DNA of 64,000 nucleotides from Pseudomonas gingeri (GTDB taxonomy: Bacteria > Pseudomonadota > Gammaproteobacteria > Pseudomonadales > Pseudomonadaceae), in assembly GCF_013385425.1 (NCBI RefSeq), contig NZ_JACAQA010000019.1, positions 186,001 through 250,000 of the forward strand. Reading direction: 5' to 3'. Positions 27,209 through 35,198 of the stretch are shown piece after piece. Each line of letters begins with the position of its first letter. Position 1 is the stretch's first letter. The position numbers and the translations under genes were made by a program. Below the pieces are notes generated by a model. That model was not told the DNA's origin. It was given only the letters and a program-made list of their open reading frames with translations, and did no database searches.

Positions 27209-28595
27209 CGTCCTGGTGGTCGATGACGAGCCCAAGCTCTGCGATCTGCTGAGCTCGGCATTGAGCCAGAACGATATCCGGGTCTTCACCGCCGGCAACG
27301 GCCTGGAAGCCCTGGTGGTGCTGGAACAGGAAGAAATCGACCTGGTCATCAGCGACTGGCGCATGCCCGGCATGGACGGGCCGCAGTTGCTCTCGGAGGT
27401 CAAGCTGCGCTACCCGCAGTTGCCGGTCATCGTGATGACTGCCTACAGCACCGTGAAAAATGCCGTGCAATCGATGCGCAACGGCGCCTTCGACTATATC
27501 GCCAAGCCGTTCGACATCGACGAGCTGGACATCACCGTCAACAAGGCCCTGCAATTTCGCGACATCCTGCGGGACAATGCGCGCCTGCGCGCCGAGCTCG
27601 ACGAACACCAGCAGATCGACAGCCTGGTGGGCGACAGCCCGACCTTCCGCCGGGTCCTGCAAGCCGTGGACTCGGTGCGCGAAAGCAACGCCACGATCCT
27701 GCTGACCGGCGAGAGCGGCACCGGCAAGGAAATGGTCGCCCGGGCCATCCACAAGCATGGCAACCGCGCCGATATGCCGTTTGTCGCGGTCAACTGCGCG
27801 GCGATTCCCGAAGGCTTGCTGGAAAGCGAGATGTTCGGCCATCGCAAGGGCGCCTTTACCGGGGCCGTCGCGGACCGTGTCGGACGTTTTATGCAGGCCG
27901 ACAAGGGCACGCTGTTTCTCGATGAGATCGGCGATATGCCGCTGGCGTTGCAAGCCAAGATCCTCCGTGCGCTGCAAGAGCGGATCATCGAGCCGGTGGG
28001 TGATCCCCGCGAGCGCAAGGTCGACGTGCGGGTGATTGCCGCAACCAACAAGAACCTGCTGCAAGCGGTGGCCGACAAGGAGTTTCGCGAAGACCTGTAT
28101 TACCGCCTGAACGTCTTCCCGATTCCCCTGCCCGCCCTGCGTGACCGGGTCGAGGACATCGCCCCGCTGGCCCGGCATTTCGCCCATACCCTGGGCGCCA
28201 CGGCCGGCAAGCGCATCGACGGTTTCAGCGCGCAAGCCTTGCAGGCAATGCTCAACTACCCCTGGCCAGGGAATATCCGCGAACTGCAGAACTGTGTGGA
28301 GCGAGCGACCATCGTCGCGGCCGGGCACGTGATCGAAGAGAGTGACCTGCCGGCTTACCTGTTCGAGTCGACGCCGCCCCAGAGCAGCGCCAGCCCGCTA
28401 CCCGGCGTTGCCCCCGGCCTGCCGAAAGACCTCGACGCGGCCCTGGCGGACGTGGAGAAGGCTTATATCCTCGCGGCCCTGCAGGAAAGCAATGGCGTGC
28501 AGGCGGCCGCGGCGCAGTTGATCGGGATTTCCGAACGCAGCTTCTGGTATCGCCTGAAGAAGCTGGCGATCCACGTCGACAAGATCATCCGCTGA
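27198..28595 (+). CDS. NtrC-family sigma54 activator of the six-gene operon
   Basis: Response regulator of 465 residues: receiver with phosphorylation site D53 (VISDWRMPG), AAA+ domain with GESGTGKE, an intact GAFTGA loop (HRKGAFTGAV), Walker B GTLFLDEIGD, and a C-terminal Fis-type helix-turn-helix (GVQAAAAQLIGISERSFWYR). It should bind enhancer sites and open sigma54 promoters; one such promoter starts the operon in which it is last, so positive autoregulation is likely. The start at 27198 (MTHNVLVVDD) is set by the family N-terminus. Confidence 0.93.
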   Translation: MTHNVLVVDDEPKLCDLLSSALSQNDIRVFTAGNGLEALVVLEQEEIDLVISDWRMPGMDGPQLLSEVKLRYPQLPVIVMTAYSTVKNAVQSMRNGAFDYIAKPFDIDELDITVNKALQFRDILRDNARLRAELDEHQQIDSLVGDSPTFRRVLQAVDSVRESNATILLTGESGTGKEMVARAIHKHGNRADMPFVAVNCAAIPEGLLESEMFGHRKGAFTGAVADRVGRFMQADKGTLFLDEIGDMPLALQAKILRALQERIIEPVGDPRERKVDVRVIAATNKNLLQAVADKEFREDLYYRLNVFPIPLPALRDRVEDIAPLARHFAHTLGATAGKRIDGFSAQALQAMLNYPWPGNIRELQNCVERATIVAAGHVIEESDLPAYLFESTPPQSSASPLPGVAPGLPKDLDAALADVEKAYILAALQESNGVQAAAAQLIGISERSFWYRLKKLAIHVDKIIR

Positions 28596-28621
28596 AGCGG
28601 GTTCGGAAAGCCCCGCATAAC

Positions 28622-28698
28622 CTGTAGGAGCGTGGCTTGCCCGCGAAGAGGCCCTTGAGACCGCTAAAAGCTTCGCGGGCAAGCCACGCTCCTACAGG
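28622..28698. repeat. REPIN, nearly perfect
   Basis: CTGTAGGAGCGTGGCTTGCC and GGCAAGCCACGCTCCTACAG form perfect arms. The loop GAGGCCCTTGAGACCGCTAA is the reverse complement of the loop in the REPIN at 42787-42862, so both are copies of one mobile unit in opposite orientation. Confidence 0.9.
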
Positions 28699-28729
28699 AC
28701 GGGGTTGGCCGCGATAACGATGAGTTCCC

Positions 28730-29722
28730 TCAGAGCTGTGCCCAGCGACTGACATCCGCCTGATGCAGACGCAGGTATGGCAGCACCGCCGCCAGCAACG
28801 GCGCCTTGAACGCCTCCTGGAAACGATGGGCCATCCCCGGCACCAACACCAGTCGACTGCCCTGGATATGCGCCGCCAGGTGCACGCCGTGCATCACCGG
28901 CAGCAACGGATCGGCCGTGCCATGGACCACCAGGGTCGGCACCCGCAGTTGATTGAGCAACGGCACCCGGCTCGGCTCGGCGAGAATCGCCATGATCTGG
29001 CGCTTCACCCCTTCCGGATTGAAGGCACGGTCATAGGAGGCCGCCGCCTGCTGCAACAGCTTGTTGCGGTCGTCGCGCACCTCCGGGCTGCCCAGGGCCG
29101 CCAGCAGATCGGCCTGCTGCTCGATCGCCACTTCACGGTTCGGCGCGCTGCGCCGCGAGAGCAACTGCACCAGTGCCGCACTGGGCGCCGGCAAGCCCTC
29201 GGCACCGGAACTGCTCATCACCAGGGTCAGGCTCTCGACCCGCTCCGGCGCCATCGCTGCCACGTGCTGGGCGATCATCCCGCCCATGCTCGCACCCAGC
29301 ACATGGAACTGCTGGATCTGCAACGCATCCATCAGGCCCAGGGCATCGCCGGCCATGTCAGTCAGGGTATAAGGCGCCGCCACCGGCAAGCCGAGCTTGT
29401 AGCGCAACACCTCGAAGGTCAGGTTGGCGCTGGCCGGCGCCTGGCGCCAGGTGGACAGGCCGACATCGCGATTGTCATAGCGAATCACCCGGAACCCTTG
29501 CTGACAGAGCGCGACCACCACCTCGTCCGGCCAGTGGATCAGTTGCCCGCCCAGCCCCATCACCAGCAGCAAGGCCGGATCCGAGGCACGCCCGATACTC
29601 TGGTAGGCCAGGCTGACCTTTTCCAGTTCGACCTGTTGGGTCGGAACATTGACATCACATCTTGAAGCCGCAAAAGACGGCAGGCCGAACAGTAGTGCGG
29701 CCAGGAAAATTACTACACGCAT
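28730..29722 (-). CDS. Exported alpha/beta hydrolase
   Basis: A 330-residue hydrolase with a signal peptide (MRVVIFLAALLFGLPSFAAS). It has VMGLGGQLIHW for the oxyanion hole, nucleophile elbow LGASMGGMIAQ, an acid near HGTADPLLP and histidine in VPGMAHRFQE. The start at 29722 is chosen because the signal peptide begins there. It is probably the same gene as the hydrolase between glpM and metR in P. aeruginosa, as I recall that map. Substrate unknown, likely an ester or acylated compound in the periplasm. Confidence 0.87.
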   Translation of the reverse strand: MRVVIFLAALLFGLPSFAASRCDVNVPTQQVELEKVSLAYQSIGRASDPALLLVMGLGGQLIHWPDEVVVALCQQGFRVIRYDNRDVGLSTWRQAPASANLTFEVLRYKLGLPVAAPYTLTDMAGDALGLMDALQIQQFHVLGASMGGMIAQHVAAMAPERVESLTLVMSSSGAEGLPAPSAALVQLLSRRSAPNREVAIEQQADLLAALGSPEVRDDRNKLLQQAAASYDRAFNPEGVKRQIMAILAEPSRVPLLNQLRVPTLVVHGTADPLLPVMHGVHLAAHIQGSRLVLVPGMAHRFQEAFKAPLLAAVLPYLRLHQADVSRWAQL

Positions 29723-29934
29723 GAAAACACCGAAACGCAGAACCCCATTGAGGCGCGAGTTTGATGTTATTTGTTCAACGGCGCTGCCACAGTTCAGTGA
29801 CAGTTTGATGAAGATTGCCGAGTGACACCCGAAGGTAGGCTTACCGGCGACAGCGCTCCTGTCGACAGCCAGGGCAACATGAGACAAACTCATACCCTTC
29901 CCGTCACTCACAAAATCTACTCATGGAGTCCCAG

Positions 29935-30852
29935 GTGCTGGAAATCCGTCACTTGAAAACCCTTCACGCGCTGCGCGAAGCCGACAGCCTGGTAGAGGCC
30001 GCCGAACGCCTGCACCTGACCCAGTCGGCCCTGTCCCACCAGTTCAAGGAACTGGAAGAGCGCCTGGGCATGCCGTTGTTCGTGCGCAAGACCAAACCGG
30101 TGCGCTTCACCAGCGCCGGACTGCGCCTGCTGCAACTGGCCGACGCCACCTTGCCGCTGCTGCGCGGGGCGGAGCGGGATATCGCGCGCCTGGCCGGCGG
30201 CACCGCCGGCCGCCTGCACATGGCGATCGAATGCCACAGTTGTTTCCAGTGGCTGATGCCGACCATCGACCAGTTCCGCGATGCCTGGCCGGAAGTGGAA
30301 CTGGACCTGGCCTCGGGATTTTCCTTCGCCCCGTTGCCGGCCCTGGCCCGTGGCGACCTGGACCTGGTGGTGACCTCCGATCCGCTGGAACTGGCGGGCA
30401 TCACCTACGTGCCACTGTTCACCTACGAAGCCATGCTGGCGGTGGCCAACCAGCATGCCCTGGCCAACAAACCCTATATCGTGCCCGAGGACCTGCTCAA
30501 GGAAACCCTGATCACCTACCCGGTGGAACGCGATCGGCTGGATATCTTCACCCGCTTCCTGGAACCGGCCGACGTCGAGCCGGCGCAGGTGCGCACCTCC
30601 GAGCTGACGGTGATGATGATGCAATTGGTGGCCAGCGGCCGTGGTGTCTGCGGCATGCCGCACTGGGCGCTACACGAATACAGCTCGCGGGGCTACGTCA
30701 AGGCCAAGCGGCTGGGCGAGAAAGGCCTGTTTGCCACGCTGTATGCGGCGGTCCGCACCGACATGCTCGATGCGCCCTACATGCGCGACTTCCTGCTGAC
30801 GGCCAAGGACACTTCGTTCTCGACCCTCGATGGGGTCAGCGCGGTACGCTGA
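29935..30852 (+). CDS. metR: LysR-type regulator of methionine biosynthesis
   Basis: A 305-residue LysR regulator; MetR uses homocysteine as coactivator to turn on met genes. The N-terminal helix-turn-helix is LVEAAERLHLTQSALSHQFK, followed by ERLGMPLFVRKTKPVRFTSAG. The effector domain has IECHSCFQWLMP, characteristic of MetR. GTG 29935 is preferred as start: GGAG lies six bases upstream and LEIRHLKTLHALRE then matches the MetR N-terminus; ATG 29923 is the alternative. It is divergent from the exported hydrolase. Confidence 0.92.
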   Translation: MLEIRHLKTLHALREADSLVEAAERLHLTQSALSHQFKELEERLGMPLFVRKTKPVRFTSAGLRLLQLADATLPLLRGAERDIARLAGGTAGRLHMAIECHSCFQWLMPTIDQFRDAWPEVELDLASGFSFAPLPALARGDLDLVVTSDPLELAGITYVPLFTYEAMLAVANQHALANKPYIVPEDLLKETLITYPVERDRLDIFTRFLEPADVEPAQVRTSELTVMMMQLVASGRGVCGMPHWALHEYSSRGYVKAKRLGEKGLFATLYAAVRTDMLDAPYMRDFLLTAKDTSFSTLDGVSAVR

Positions 30853-30929
30853 AGCCCCGCAGCGTCGTCGGCGCTCGCGCGTCACCCGCCGCGGCGCGGT
30901 TCCAGCAGCCACCGCGGCGCCATGAAACA

Positions 30930-31346
30930 TCAGGCGCCGGGCACCCGCGAAGCACGATAAAACGGCAGGATCAGATCCCGTGTCAACGGCGCGAGAAACA
31001 AGCCGCCATCGCCAGCGGGGTCGATCCAGACCACTTCTTCGATCTCGGCGGCGGGCTCCGGCGCCATGCCGGTATCCACCCGGAACAACTCGGCAACCAC
31101 CTCGTGACCCGGCTCATTGGCCGCCTGAGCTGCGAACCGGCCGAGGTAGGTGGCGGCAGCCGTGTCGATGACCAACCCCAACTCTTCTTCCAGTTCACGG
31201 GCCAGGGCATTGACCGGTTGCTCGTGGGCTTCGATCTTGCCACCCGGCTGCATGAAGGCCTGGGTACCGCGTTTGCGCACCAACAGGGTACGGCCATCGG
31301 GACCGATCAACAGGGCGGCGGCAATGCGGATAGTCTTGCAGGTCAT
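30930..31346 (-). CDS. Nudix hydrolase
   Basis: A 138-residue pyrophosphohydrolase with a perfect Nudix box, GKIEAHEQPVNALARELEEE running into LGL (G-x5-E-x7-REUxEExGU). Members remove pyrophosphate groups from nucleotide derivatives. It overlaps the upstream HD-GYP regulator gene by four bases, so the two are co-translated. A link to nucleotide second-messenger turnover is possible but unproven. Confidence 0.92.
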   Translation of the reverse strand: MTCKTIRIAAALLIGPDGRTLLVRKRGTQAFMQPGGKIEAHEQPVNALARELEEELGLVIDTAAATYLGRFAAQAANEPGHEVVAELFRVDTGMAPEPAAEIEEVVWIDPAGDGGLFLAPLTRDLILPFYRASRVPGA

Positions 31347-32698
31347 TCAGCCTGTTCCAGCAGCGCCTGGATTTCTTCCGGAATCTTGACGAACACACTG
31401 TACTTGGCGCCCTCCATGGATTCGAAGGCAATCAGCTTCTCCACCAGCGCCGCGCTGAGGAGCTTGCCGGCGTTGAGCAGCAGCATGCCGTTGTCGGCAT
31501 TGAGGTTGCGCGCCAGGATCATCCCGGCCACCAGTTCGCGGGTGCTCAGGACCTTGACCGACGGGTCGCCCAGGGTCACATCGTTCAGGTACTCGGCACA
31601 GACCTTGACGAAGTCCTCGACCAGGCCCGGGTCGTAGAGTTTGCCGGCGTACTTGCGAATAAAGAGCAGTGCCTCGTCGCTGTTCATCTGCCGTTCGAGA
31701 ATCAGGCCACGCTGCAACTCGATAAAGTCCACCGCCAGCTTCAACACCCGCGACCCGAGGGGAATAGCCTCGCCCCTGAGGTGGTCGGGAAACCCCGTGC
31801 CGTCCCAGCGCTCCTGATGATGCAGAATCAGCCGGGCCGCATCCTGCATCGGCTCCAGGGTCATCAACAGCGACTCGCTCTGCTTCGGATAACCGCGATA
31901 ACGCTCGCGATCAGTGTGGTGCAACAGGTCGGCCGGCGCGCCCATCATGCTGTCGGTCCAACTCATCTTGCCGATATTGTGCAGGGCCGCGGCCATGGCC
32001 AGGTCGCGGCTGGTCGCCTCATTCATGACATGGACCTTGCAGTAGACCTTGACCAGATCGATGATCGCCCGGTTGGTCTGCTTGTCCTTGGGCAGGCGCC
32101 ACTCGACCATCCGCGAGAACACCTCGGCCGTGACGGCGTAGCTGCGCTTGAGTTCTTCATAGGCCAGGTCAAGCATGTCGGCGGTCTGCTGGACTTCGCT
32201 GGTGCGCGCGATCACGCGCTTTTCCAGGGTCGAATTGAGCGACTGCAACTGCCGGTTCTGCTCGCGGACCAACAGCTGCAGGCGCTGGCGCTCACGCTCC
32301 GAATGCTGGAAGGCCAGGCCCTGGGTGAGGGTCATCAACAGCTCTTCATCGTTCCAGGGTTTACTCAGGTAACGGTAGATCCGCCCTTCGTTGATCGCCT
32401 TGGCGATCATGTCCAGGTCGGCATAACCGGTCAGCAGGATCCGCAGGCAGGCCGGATACAGCTCATGAATCCGCGCCAGCAGGGTGGCACCATCCATATT
32501 CGGCATGCGCGCATCGCTGATCACCAGGTCGATGGGCTGCTCGGCCATGATTTCCAAGGCACGGGCGCCGCTGTCGGCAAGGAACAGTTCATAACCCTGG
32601 CTGCGCAGCAAACGGCGCAGGCTGTTGAGAATCGACTCTTCATCGTCGACCAGCAGGACACGGGGTTTGATCACGACTTCAACTGCGGATTCATCCAT
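31343..32698 (-). CDS. Response regulator with degenerate HD-GYP domain
   Basis: A 451-residue protein: receiver with D62 (VISDARMPN), coiled coil (about 130-175), then an HD-GYP-like domain. The metal-binding HD pair reads HN (ALHNIGKMSW) and the GYP motif reads HHQERWDGTGFP. With the second metal ligand changed, cyclic-di-GMP hydrolysis may be lost or altered. Start 32698 (MDESAVEV) has GAGG six bases upstream; an in-frame ATG at 32710 is less likely. It is divergent from the five-gene signalling operon. Confidence 0.88.
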   Translation of the reverse strand: MDESAVEVVIKPRVLLVDDEESILNSLRRLLRSQGYELFLADSGARALEIMAEQPIDLVISDARMPNMDGATLLARIHELYPACLRILLTGYADLDMIAKAINEGRIYRYLSKPWNDEELLMTLTQGLAFQHSERERQRLQLLVREQNRQLQSLNSTLEKRVIARTSEVQQTADMLDLAYEELKRSYAVTAEVFSRMVEWRLPKDKQTNRAIIDLVKVYCKVHVMNEATSRDLAMAAALHNIGKMSWTDSMMGAPADLLHHTDRERYRGYPKQSESLLMTLEPMQDAARLILHHQERWDGTGFPDHLRGEAIPLGSRVLKLAVDFIELQRGLILERQMNSDEALLFIRKYAGKLYDPGLVEDFVKVCAEYLNDVTLGDPSVKVLSTRELVAGMILARNLNADNGMLLLNAGKLLSAALVEKLIAFESMEGAKYSVFVKIPEEIQALLEQAE

Positions 32699-32892
32699 GG
32701 AGCACCTCATGTCTGCGTGTGGCTTCTATCCAGGGCCCCTTGAACAGCCGACGGTCCCTGTCTTTTGCGCTAAGGGTAGATGTTCGACCATCAATTGGCA
32801 TCATGTTTATCAGCAAATCAGCTCAAGCCGATCTATGCTGCAAGCAATCCAGCGCGCCACAGCCAGCGTGGTTATCAGGAAAGGAACTCCGC

Positions 32893-32940
32893 ATGAAGTC
32901 GGTACATCCCGCGGTCAGTATGACCGGAGCCTTGCGATGA
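32893..32940 (+). CDS. Possible 15-residue leader peptide coupled to the GGDEF-EAL gene
   Basis: ATG 32893 has a strong AAGGA seven bases upstream and encodes MKSVHPAVSMTGALR, then a stop. The stop overlaps the ATG of the next gene as ATGA (32937-32940). This looks like a translationally coupled leader. It is too short for a database test, and no stalling motif is obvious. Confidence 0.4.
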   Translation: MKSVHPAVSMTGALR

Positions 32941-35198
32941 GCAGCCCCGCGGGGGGCGCCAATCGCCGCATCCTGATCATCGACGACACGCCGTCGATCC
33001 ACGAAGACTTTCGCAAGACCCTCTGCCCGGAAGAAGTCGAAGACCATTTGCAAATGGCTGAGCAAGCCTTGTTCGGCGACGCCGTCGCCCGCAAGGTCGA
33101 GTGTTTCGAGCTCGATTCGGCCTTCCAGGGCCAGGAAGGCCTGGCCAAGGTCGAGCAGGCCCTGCTGCAAGGGCAGCCTTACGCCATGGCTTTTATCGAC
33201 ATGCGCATGCCGCCGGGCTGGGACGGCCTGCAAACCCTCGAACGGCTCTGGCAGGTCGACCCCAAGTTGCAAGTCGCGCTGTGCACCGCCTATTCCGATT
33301 ATTCCCTGGAAGAGATGAACGAGCGGGTCGACATGGGCGATCGCCTGCTGATCCTGAAGAAACCTTTCGATGCCATCGAGATTCGCCAACTGGCCAGCAC
33401 CCTGACCGTCAAATGGCAGATGACCGAAGACGCCGCGCTGAAAATGGACCAGCTCGAACAGGCCGTCGAAGAACGCACCCGCGAGCTGTCCGACGCCAAC
33501 ATCATCGTGCAGAACAGCCCGACCCTGCTCTATCGCCTGCGCGGCGAGCCGTCGTTCCCGCTGATGTACATCTCCCACAACATCACCAAGTTCGGGCATT
33601 CGGCCGAAGGCCTGCTGGCCTCGGCCGACTGGGCCGCGGAGTTGATCCACGGCGACGACCAGGAGAAGGTCGACGCGGCCATGGCCAAGGTCCTCGACAA
33701 GGACGCCGAGGGGGCGTCCATCGAGTTTCGCCTGCGTACCGGTGACGGTCAGTTGCGCTGGGTGGAAAACCGCTACGTACCGGTCCGCGACCCGGAAGGA
33801 CGCCTGCTGGAAGTCGAAGGCATCATCATCGACATCACCGAACACAAGCTCGCCGAAGAGAAAATCGCCCTGCTCGCCCGCACCGACGGGCTCACCGGGC
33901 TGGCCAACCGCTCGACCCTGATCGAGCGCCTGCACCAGAGCTTTGCCGGCGCCCGGCGTGGCGCCTCGTCGTTCGCGGTGTTCTACCTGGACCTGGATCA
34001 CTTCAAGCGCATCAACGACACCCTCGGGCATCCGGTGGGCGACCTGCTGCTGCAGGAAGTCTCTCGACGCATCCTGGCCTGCACCCGGGAAAACGATGTG
34101 GTGGCGCGCCTGGGTGGCGATGAGTTCGCGGTGTTGCAGATGGAAATGCTCGACCCGGCGCAATCCGGCGCCCTGGCGAGCAAGATCCTCAAGGCCCTGG
34201 TGGAGCCTTACCAACTGGAAGGCAATGAAGTGCGGATTTCGGCCAGCGTCGGCATCAGCACCTATGCCCAGGACAGCGAAAGCGCCGACAGCATGCTGGT
34301 CCAGGCCGACATGGCGCTGTATCGCTCCAAGGACAGCGGGCGCAACCAGTACCATTTCCATTCCGAGGAGATCAACCAGGAAGTCATCGACCGGGTCGCC
34401 ATCACCCAGGACCTGAAAAAGGCCATCGAACAGAACGAACTGGAACTGCACTACCTGCCGGAAGTCGACCTGGGCAGCGGCAAGATCCTCGGCATGGAGG
34501 CGCTGGTGCGCTGGAACCACCCCGAGCGCGGCATACTCGGCGCCGACCAGTTCATCCCCGCCGCGGAAAAGACCGGCACCATTGTCGCCTTGGGGCGCTG
34601 GGTACTGGAACAGGCTTGCCGGCAGATGCACCAATGGCGCAGGGACGGCATGGCTCCGCCGGTGATTGCCATCAACCTGTCTCTGGCCCAGCTCAAAAGT
34701 GGCGGCGAACTGATTCGGGACGTGCTCGAGACCACCGGCAAATGGGGGTTGTCGCCCGCGGACCTGCAGTTCGACGTCACCGAAGCGACCCTGGCCCACA
34801 CCAAATGGACAAAGAACGACGTACTGCCCAAGCTGCGCGAACTCGGCGTAAAGATCGCCATCGACGATTTCGGCACCGACTACTCGTCCTTCGACTACCT
34901 CAAGACCTACCGCGTCAACCACCTGAAGCTGGCCCAGTCGCTGATCAACCACGCGAGCCAGGACGTGGAAAGCGCTACCACCTTGCGGGCAATCATCAAC
35001 TTTGCCCGCGAAGTGGGGATCGGCATCATCGCCGAAGGCGTGGAAACCCAGGAGCAACGCCATTCATTGATGGCCGCTGGCTCACCGATGACGGCCCAGG
35101 GCTATTACTTCAGCAAGGCCGTCGATAGCCAACGTGCCAGCGAGCTGCTGCACGCCGGTCATATCGCTCCTCGCCCAATGCCGGAGATCCGCCTATGA
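32937..35198 (+). CDS. Receiver-PAS-GGDEF-EAL cyclic-di-GMP enzyme
   Basis: A 753-residue cytoplasmic regulator. Order: long receiver (phosphorylation site D88 in AFIDMRMPPGWDG), coiled coil, PAS (about 190-310), GGDEF with intact LGGDEFAV near residue 393, then EAL with EALVRW, INLS and EGVET. The EAL part is partly altered: DDFGTDYSS instead of DDFGTGYSS, and LKLAQSLI where LKIDQSFV is usual. It is therefore probably a cyclase with a weak or regulatory EAL domain. It overlaps the next gene by four bases. Confidence 0.92.
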   Translation: MSSPAGGANRRILIIDDTPSIHEDFRKTLCPEEVEDHLQMAEQALFGDAVARKVECFELDSAFQGQEGLAKVEQALLQGQPYAMAFIDMRMPPGWDGLQTLERLWQVDPKLQVALCTAYSDYSLEEMNERVDMGDRLLILKKPFDAIEIRQLASTLTVKWQMTEDAALKMDQLEQAVEERTRELSDANIIVQNSPTLLYRLRGEPSFPLMYISHNITKFGHSAEGLLASADWAAELIHGDDQEKVDAAMAKVLDKDAEGASIEFRLRTGDGQLRWVENRYVPVRDPEGRLLEVEGIIIDITEHKLAEEKIALLARTDGLTGLANRSTLIERLHQSFAGARRGASSFAVFYLDLDHFKRINDTLGHPVGDLLLQEVSRRILACTRENDVVARLGGDEFAVLQMEMLDPAQSGALASKILKALVEPYQLEGNEVRISASVGISTYAQDSESADSMLVQADMALYRSKDSGRNQYHFHSEEINQEVIDRVAITQDLKKAIEQNELELHYLPEVDLGSGKILGMEALVRWNHPERGILGADQFIPAAEKTGTIVALGRWVLEQACRQMHQWRRDGMAPPVIAINLSLAQLKSGGELIRDVLETTGKWGLSPADLQFDVTEATLAHTKWTKNDVLPKLRELGVKIAIDDFGTDYSSFDYLKTYRVNHLKLAQSLINHASQDVESATTLRAIINFAREVGIGIIAEGVETQEQRHSLMAAGSPMTAQGYYFSKAVDSQRASELLHAGHIAPRPMPEIRL

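Noticed and set aside
28621..28700. Frames starting MPAKLLAVSRASSRAS at this and other REP sites
   Set aside because: They are translations of REP palindromes and recur wherever the repeat occurs.
32823..35063. Open frame of 746 codons opposite the GGDEF-EAL gene
   Set aside because: Antisense shadow with low-complexity composition; the plus strand has intact catalytic motifs. Similar long antisense frames at 15676-17427, 38154-39896 and 57-58.5 kb were dropped for the same reason.
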